Part shown: in pieces, positions 5,444-7,959 of the stretch
Position numbering within the stretch: the first letter of the stretch is position 1
How the letters are laid out: each line of letters starts with the position of its first letter
Assembly: GCA_017542725.1 (NCBI GenBank)
Contig: JAFXWR010000134.1
Location: forward strand, 1 to 7,959
Source of the DNA: Lachnospiraceae bacterium
Lineage (GTDB): Bacteria > Bacillota_A > Clostridia > Lachnospirales > Lachnospiraceae
Reading direction: 5' to 3'
DNA length: 7,959 bases
Notes under the pieces: model-generated
Seen by the model: the letters and a program-made list of their open reading frames with translations, nothing else
Databases searched by the model: none
What the model was told of the DNA's origin: nothing
Translations under genes and position numbers: made by a program

Positions 5444-7553
5444 ATGCCACAAAAGTAAGCTTGGTTATAAACAAATCGCGATTACTTGTAATTTCGAGTT
5501 TGCCATTCATTGAGTTGACAAGGTTTTCGGAAATTGAAAGACCCAAACCAAATCCTTCAGTAGTTCTAGACTTATTTCCTCTTACAAATCTATCTTTTAA
5601 TGTGTCTGGATCAACTTCTATTTTTTCTTTTTGGATGTTCTTGATAGTAACTATGATCTTGCTTTTAACTGATTCTAAATCTATATATACTCTAGATTTT
5701 TCCAGTGCATATTTGTATATATTTGAAAACAAATTCTGGAAAACTCTATATAACTGTGAGCCGTCTGCAAGAATGAACACATTGGAAGCAGAAGAATTGT
5801 TATACACTGTTTTTATACCAATTTCATTTAACTTGCCACTAAACTCAGCAATGACTTGCGTTATAAATGCATTTAAATCAAGTTTAACCATATCAAGTTC
5901 TACATTTCCAGATGTAACTTTGCTATCAAATATTAAATCATTGATTAAATCATTTAGTCTATGAGATTTATTGATGATAGTTTCAGAATAGTCCTCTAGA
6001 CGCTTCATCATTTGCTTGGATGGGTTACTAATTTCTTCTGAAATTAGATTTGTGTAATTGAGTATTGATGTTAGAGGAGTCTTTATGTCGTGTGATACAT
6101 TGGCTATGAGAGAGGTTCTCATTTCATTGGACTTTACCTGTACCTGTATTGCTTTGTTGAAGGCATTGTGAAGTGCAAGAAGATACATTACAAATCCTAT
6201 AGTTGATACTAGGACTACTATACCTACTATTAATATTCTTAAATCATTTAACATTGTAAATAAATATATTAAATATACTGATATAATTATAAAAAGGATT
6301 ATAGGTATAAAAATAACTGAAAATAATACGCCAGGATTAAGATAGGAATCGCCTTGTTCAGAATGTTCTTTTATTGCATTGAGCGATACTGGCATCAAAG
6401 TGTCATTTGCGAATTTTGCTGCAAAAATTGTAAGAAGTAGCACTGTAGTTACATATATTATCAAAACATAAACATATGTTTTGATTGGATTCATATCGTA
6501 TTCTATGAATTTATCAGAGTTTAAATATTTGATAGCAGCAAAATACAATGACACAACAAGCAAAATGTATATGACTACATAAAATTCAGTATGTATATGA
6601 TAAAACATTCTCGTTGATTCATCAACGGATTTCTTGGTTGAAAGTATAAAAACGAATGTTAGTAGTAAAGATATAACAAAAATGATTGATGAGTATACTA
6701 CTGTGGTAAATAAAATTGCACAATTACTTTTATCTTTTATGTATTCTATATATAAACTCTTAAATTCATCATCTATAGGGTATCTAGTGTCTACATAACA
6801 ATATAGTGTAAATGCATCATCAACTAAGGGGTTATTAGCTTTTGCATTTTTGAGGATAGTAGAGTCAACTGTGTCAATATTTGAGCTAATTATATTTTCT
6901 CTGCTTGAAACATATATGAAATTTTTGCTGTCCAGTATTTCTTTTGAAGAAAGTTTGGTGTTGCTGTATTCATTTGTGATATTGTCGAATTCATCGAAAT
7001 ATGTAATTTTATAACCAAAATTACTATTTTCGCTTCCAAGCATGAAATTGCATTTGTGGTATTTAGCCAATGTATACATAAACTCAGTCAAGAAATCCTC
7101 TTCAGTTGATGCTCCAGTCCGTGCATCCGAAGGGTAGGTCTTAAACATAAAATTGTATATGACATTTTTTGAAAAAGGCTTTGTGTTTGAGTTGACTAAT
7201 ACATCTACATTAAAATCTTTGTCTATGAAGAGTCCGTGGTCCTTTGACTCATCAAGACAATTTTTAATAGTCCATTTTTTTATTCCGTTGCTCTTATCTA
7301 CGGATTCGGCAATAGTTAAGTTATAGTTAAGTTCGTTATTTGTCTCAAAGCAGTTTTTTAATGAAATCAATGTGAATATACTATTGACCCTTTCTTGTAA
7401 TATTTCATTGAATTCTGGTGATTTTTCAAATGTAGGTGCATTCATTATAGTAGTAGCACTTTCGCCGGGATACTGCATATGCAGAATTGATAATGCCCCA
7501 ACAACTATTACAGCTGAAATTATGTTAATAAATGCAGCAATAAATCGTCTCAT
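5433..7553 (-). CDS. Sensor histidine kinase, multi-TM, with large extracellular domain
   Basis: The product has 706 residues. Hydrophobicity suggests six membrane helices at about 4-24, 279-305, 322-343, 359-380, 407-434 and 438-461. An extracellular region of about 250 residues lies between the first two, matching no sensor family I recognise. The cytoplasmic kinase follows: HisKA with SHDIKTP (phosphoacceptor His488) in LIANVSHDIKTPLTSIL, then HATPase_c with N-box FQNLFSNIYKYA (605-616, Asn611) and G2 box EGFGLGLSI (666-674). The usual DxGxG G1 motif is replaced by KNIQKEKIEVDP..., followed by RFVRGNKSR. This form occurs in clostridial kinases and need not mean loss of activity. ATG 7553 lies 3 nt after the response regulator stop, with GGAGG 11 nt upstream. 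It presumably phosphorylates that regulator in response to an envelope signal; the co-encoded carboxypeptidase supports this, but the ligand is unknown. Confidence 0.94.
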   Translation of the reverse strand: MRRFIAAFINIISAVIVVGALSILHMQYPGESATTIMNAPTFEKSPEFNEILQERVNSIFTLISLKNCFETNNELNYNLTIAESVDKSNGIKKWTIKNCLDESKDHGLFIDKDFNVDVLVNSNTKPFSKNVIYNFMFKTYPSDARTGASTEEDFLTEFMYTLAKYHKCNFMLGSENSNFGYKITYFDEFDNITNEYSNTKLSSKEILDSKNFIYVSSRENIISSNIDTVDSTILKNAKANNPLVDDAFTLYCYVDTRYPIDDEFKSLYIEYIKDKSNCAILFTTVVYSSIIFVISLLLTFVFILSTKKSVDESTRMFYHIHTEFYVVIYILLVVSLYFAAIKYLNSDKFIEYDMNPIKTYVYVLIIYVTTVLLLTIFAAKFANDTLMPVSLNAIKEHSEQGDSYLNPGVLFSVIFIPIILFIIISVYLIYLFTMLNDLRILIVGIVVLVSTIGFVMYLLALHNAFNKAIQVQVKSNEMRTSLIANVSHDIKTPLTSILNYTNLISEEISNPSKQMMKRLEDYSETIINKSHRLNDLINDLIFDSKVTSGNVELDMVKLDLNAFITQVIAEFSGKLNEIGIKTVYNNSSASNVFILADGSQLYRVFQNLFSNIYKYALEKSRVYIDLESVKSKIIVTIKNIQKEKIEVDPDTLKDRFVRGNKSRTTEGFGLGLSISENLVNSMNGKLEITSNRDLFITKLTFVAYEE

Positions 7554-7556
7554 AAA

Positions 7557-7959
7557 TTATAATGCCTCCATCTTATATCCGATTCCCCATACCACCTTGA
7601 TGTATTTTGGTTCGCGAGAATCTTTCTCAATTTTTTCTCGTATATGTCTTATGTGCACAGCTATTGTGTTTTCTATATTATAAGCTTCACTTTCATTCCA
7701 AACTTCTTTATATATATCATTGGAAGATAATACTTTGCCAGGATTTTTGATGAAGTAAAGTAAAATTTTATACTCTATAGGAGTTAGCTTTACTGGTTTA
7801 CCTCTTAGAGTAACTTCTTTTGTATCAATATTAACTTTTAGGTTACCAGTTTTATATTGCTTTTTAGATTTTTTTTCTTCAGTTGAATAACTACGCTTTA
7901 TAATGGATTTTATTCTTGCTTTTAATTCTAGCATCTCAAATGGCTTAGTCATATAGTCA
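7557..7959 (-). CDS. OmpR/PhoB-family response regulator (C-terminal part, 5' end outside window)
   Basis: The frame runs in from the right edge and gives 133 residues. The first ones, DYMTKPFEMLEL, are the end of a receiver domain, with the conserved Lys of the TKPF motif; the phosphorylated Asp is upstream of the window. The internal ATG at 7952 is therefore not the start. After a linker (about residues 20-36, counted from that Met) comes a winged-helix DNA-binding domain (37-129) with LTPIEYKILLYF (56-67), the probable recognition helix NTIAVHIRHIREKI (95-108) and the wing hairpin VWGIGYKME (121-129). Phosphorylated regulators of this family dimerise on direct repeats near promoters. The kinase gene follows after 3 nt, so the two are a cognate pair. 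Likely targets are its own operon and other cell-wall genes, but the operon promoter is outside the window. Confidence 0.95.
   Translation of the reverse strand, partial: DYMTKPFEMLELKARIKSIIKRSYSTEEKKSKKQYKTGNLKVNIDTKEVTLRGKPVKLTPIEYKILLYFIKNPGKVLSSNDIYKEVWNESEAYNIENTIAVHIRHIREKIEKDSREPKYIKVVWGIGYKMEAL
7565..7569 (-). promoter_or_regulatory. Shine-Dalgarno site of the histidine kinase gene
   Basis: On the minus strand GGAGG lies within the last codons of the response regulator, 11 nt before the kinase ATG at 7553. The spacing is slightly long but this is the only good match, and it fits translational coupling of the pair. Confidence 0.65.

Noticed and set aside
5461..5964. Plus-strand open frame within the histidine kinase
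   Set aside because: It lies opposite the HATPase and HisKA coding sequence, whose motifs are intact, and has no family features.
7473..7484. Perfect 12-bp palindrome CTGCATATGCAG
   Set aside because: It lies within kinase codons for the first TM region (LHMQ), has no second copy or promoter nearby, and is most likely chance.
7372..7683. Plus-strand open frame across the kinase/regulator junction
   Set aside because: It is antisense to two certain genes and their junction, with no motif.

Overview
The window is AT-rich DNA (roughly 30% GC by eye) with Gram-positive style Shine-Dalgarno sites, U-tract terminators, AGA/AGG arginine codons and a DXP-pathway gene. The gene families, and the form of the sensor kinase (KNI...RFVRG...EGFGLGLSI), suggest a low-GC anaerobic Clostridia member, plausibly near Lachnospiraceae. 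That placement is an inference. Nothing looks like a mobile element, prophage or CRISPR array.

Left part, plus strand (1-2160): the 3' end of uvrC overlaps ispG, and ispG overlaps miaA, so the three form a tightly packed operon. IspG makes HMBPP, the precursor of DMAPP, and MiaA uses DMAPP to prenylate A37 of tRNAs. The UvrC end is odd because it stops just after the nuclease domain and has no helix-hairpin-helix region.

Middle, plus strand (2161-3889): a free-standing unit with a near-perfect sigma-A promoter encodes a 113-residue lysine/alanine/valine-rich protein that resembles bacterial histone H1-like proteins. It ends in a strong terminator. Only 22 bases beyond the U-tract lies an RsmF-type rRNA m5C methyltransferase gene with no visible ribosome binding site. 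An extended -10 motif is placed so that its transcript could start at the ATG. A symmetrical hairpin then terminates transcription from both sides.

Right part, minus strand (3897-7959): reading from the right edge, a response regulator (5' end outside the window), a six-TM sensor histidine kinase and a membrane-anchored serine D,D-carboxypeptidase are packed with a 3-nt gap and an 11-nt overlap. A tRNA-Arg(CCT) follows 6 nt after the carboxypeptidase stop. The arrangement suggests an envelope-sensing two-component system co-expressed with a peptidoglycan-trimming enzyme, with the tRNA possibly processed from the same transcript.

I see no clear-cut new multi-gene system. The points most worth a second look are the HhH-less UvrC, the H1-like protein, the two-component/carboxypeptidase/tRNA transcription unit and the possible leaderless methyltransferase mRNA. 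Every intergenic stretch is shorter than 90 bases.
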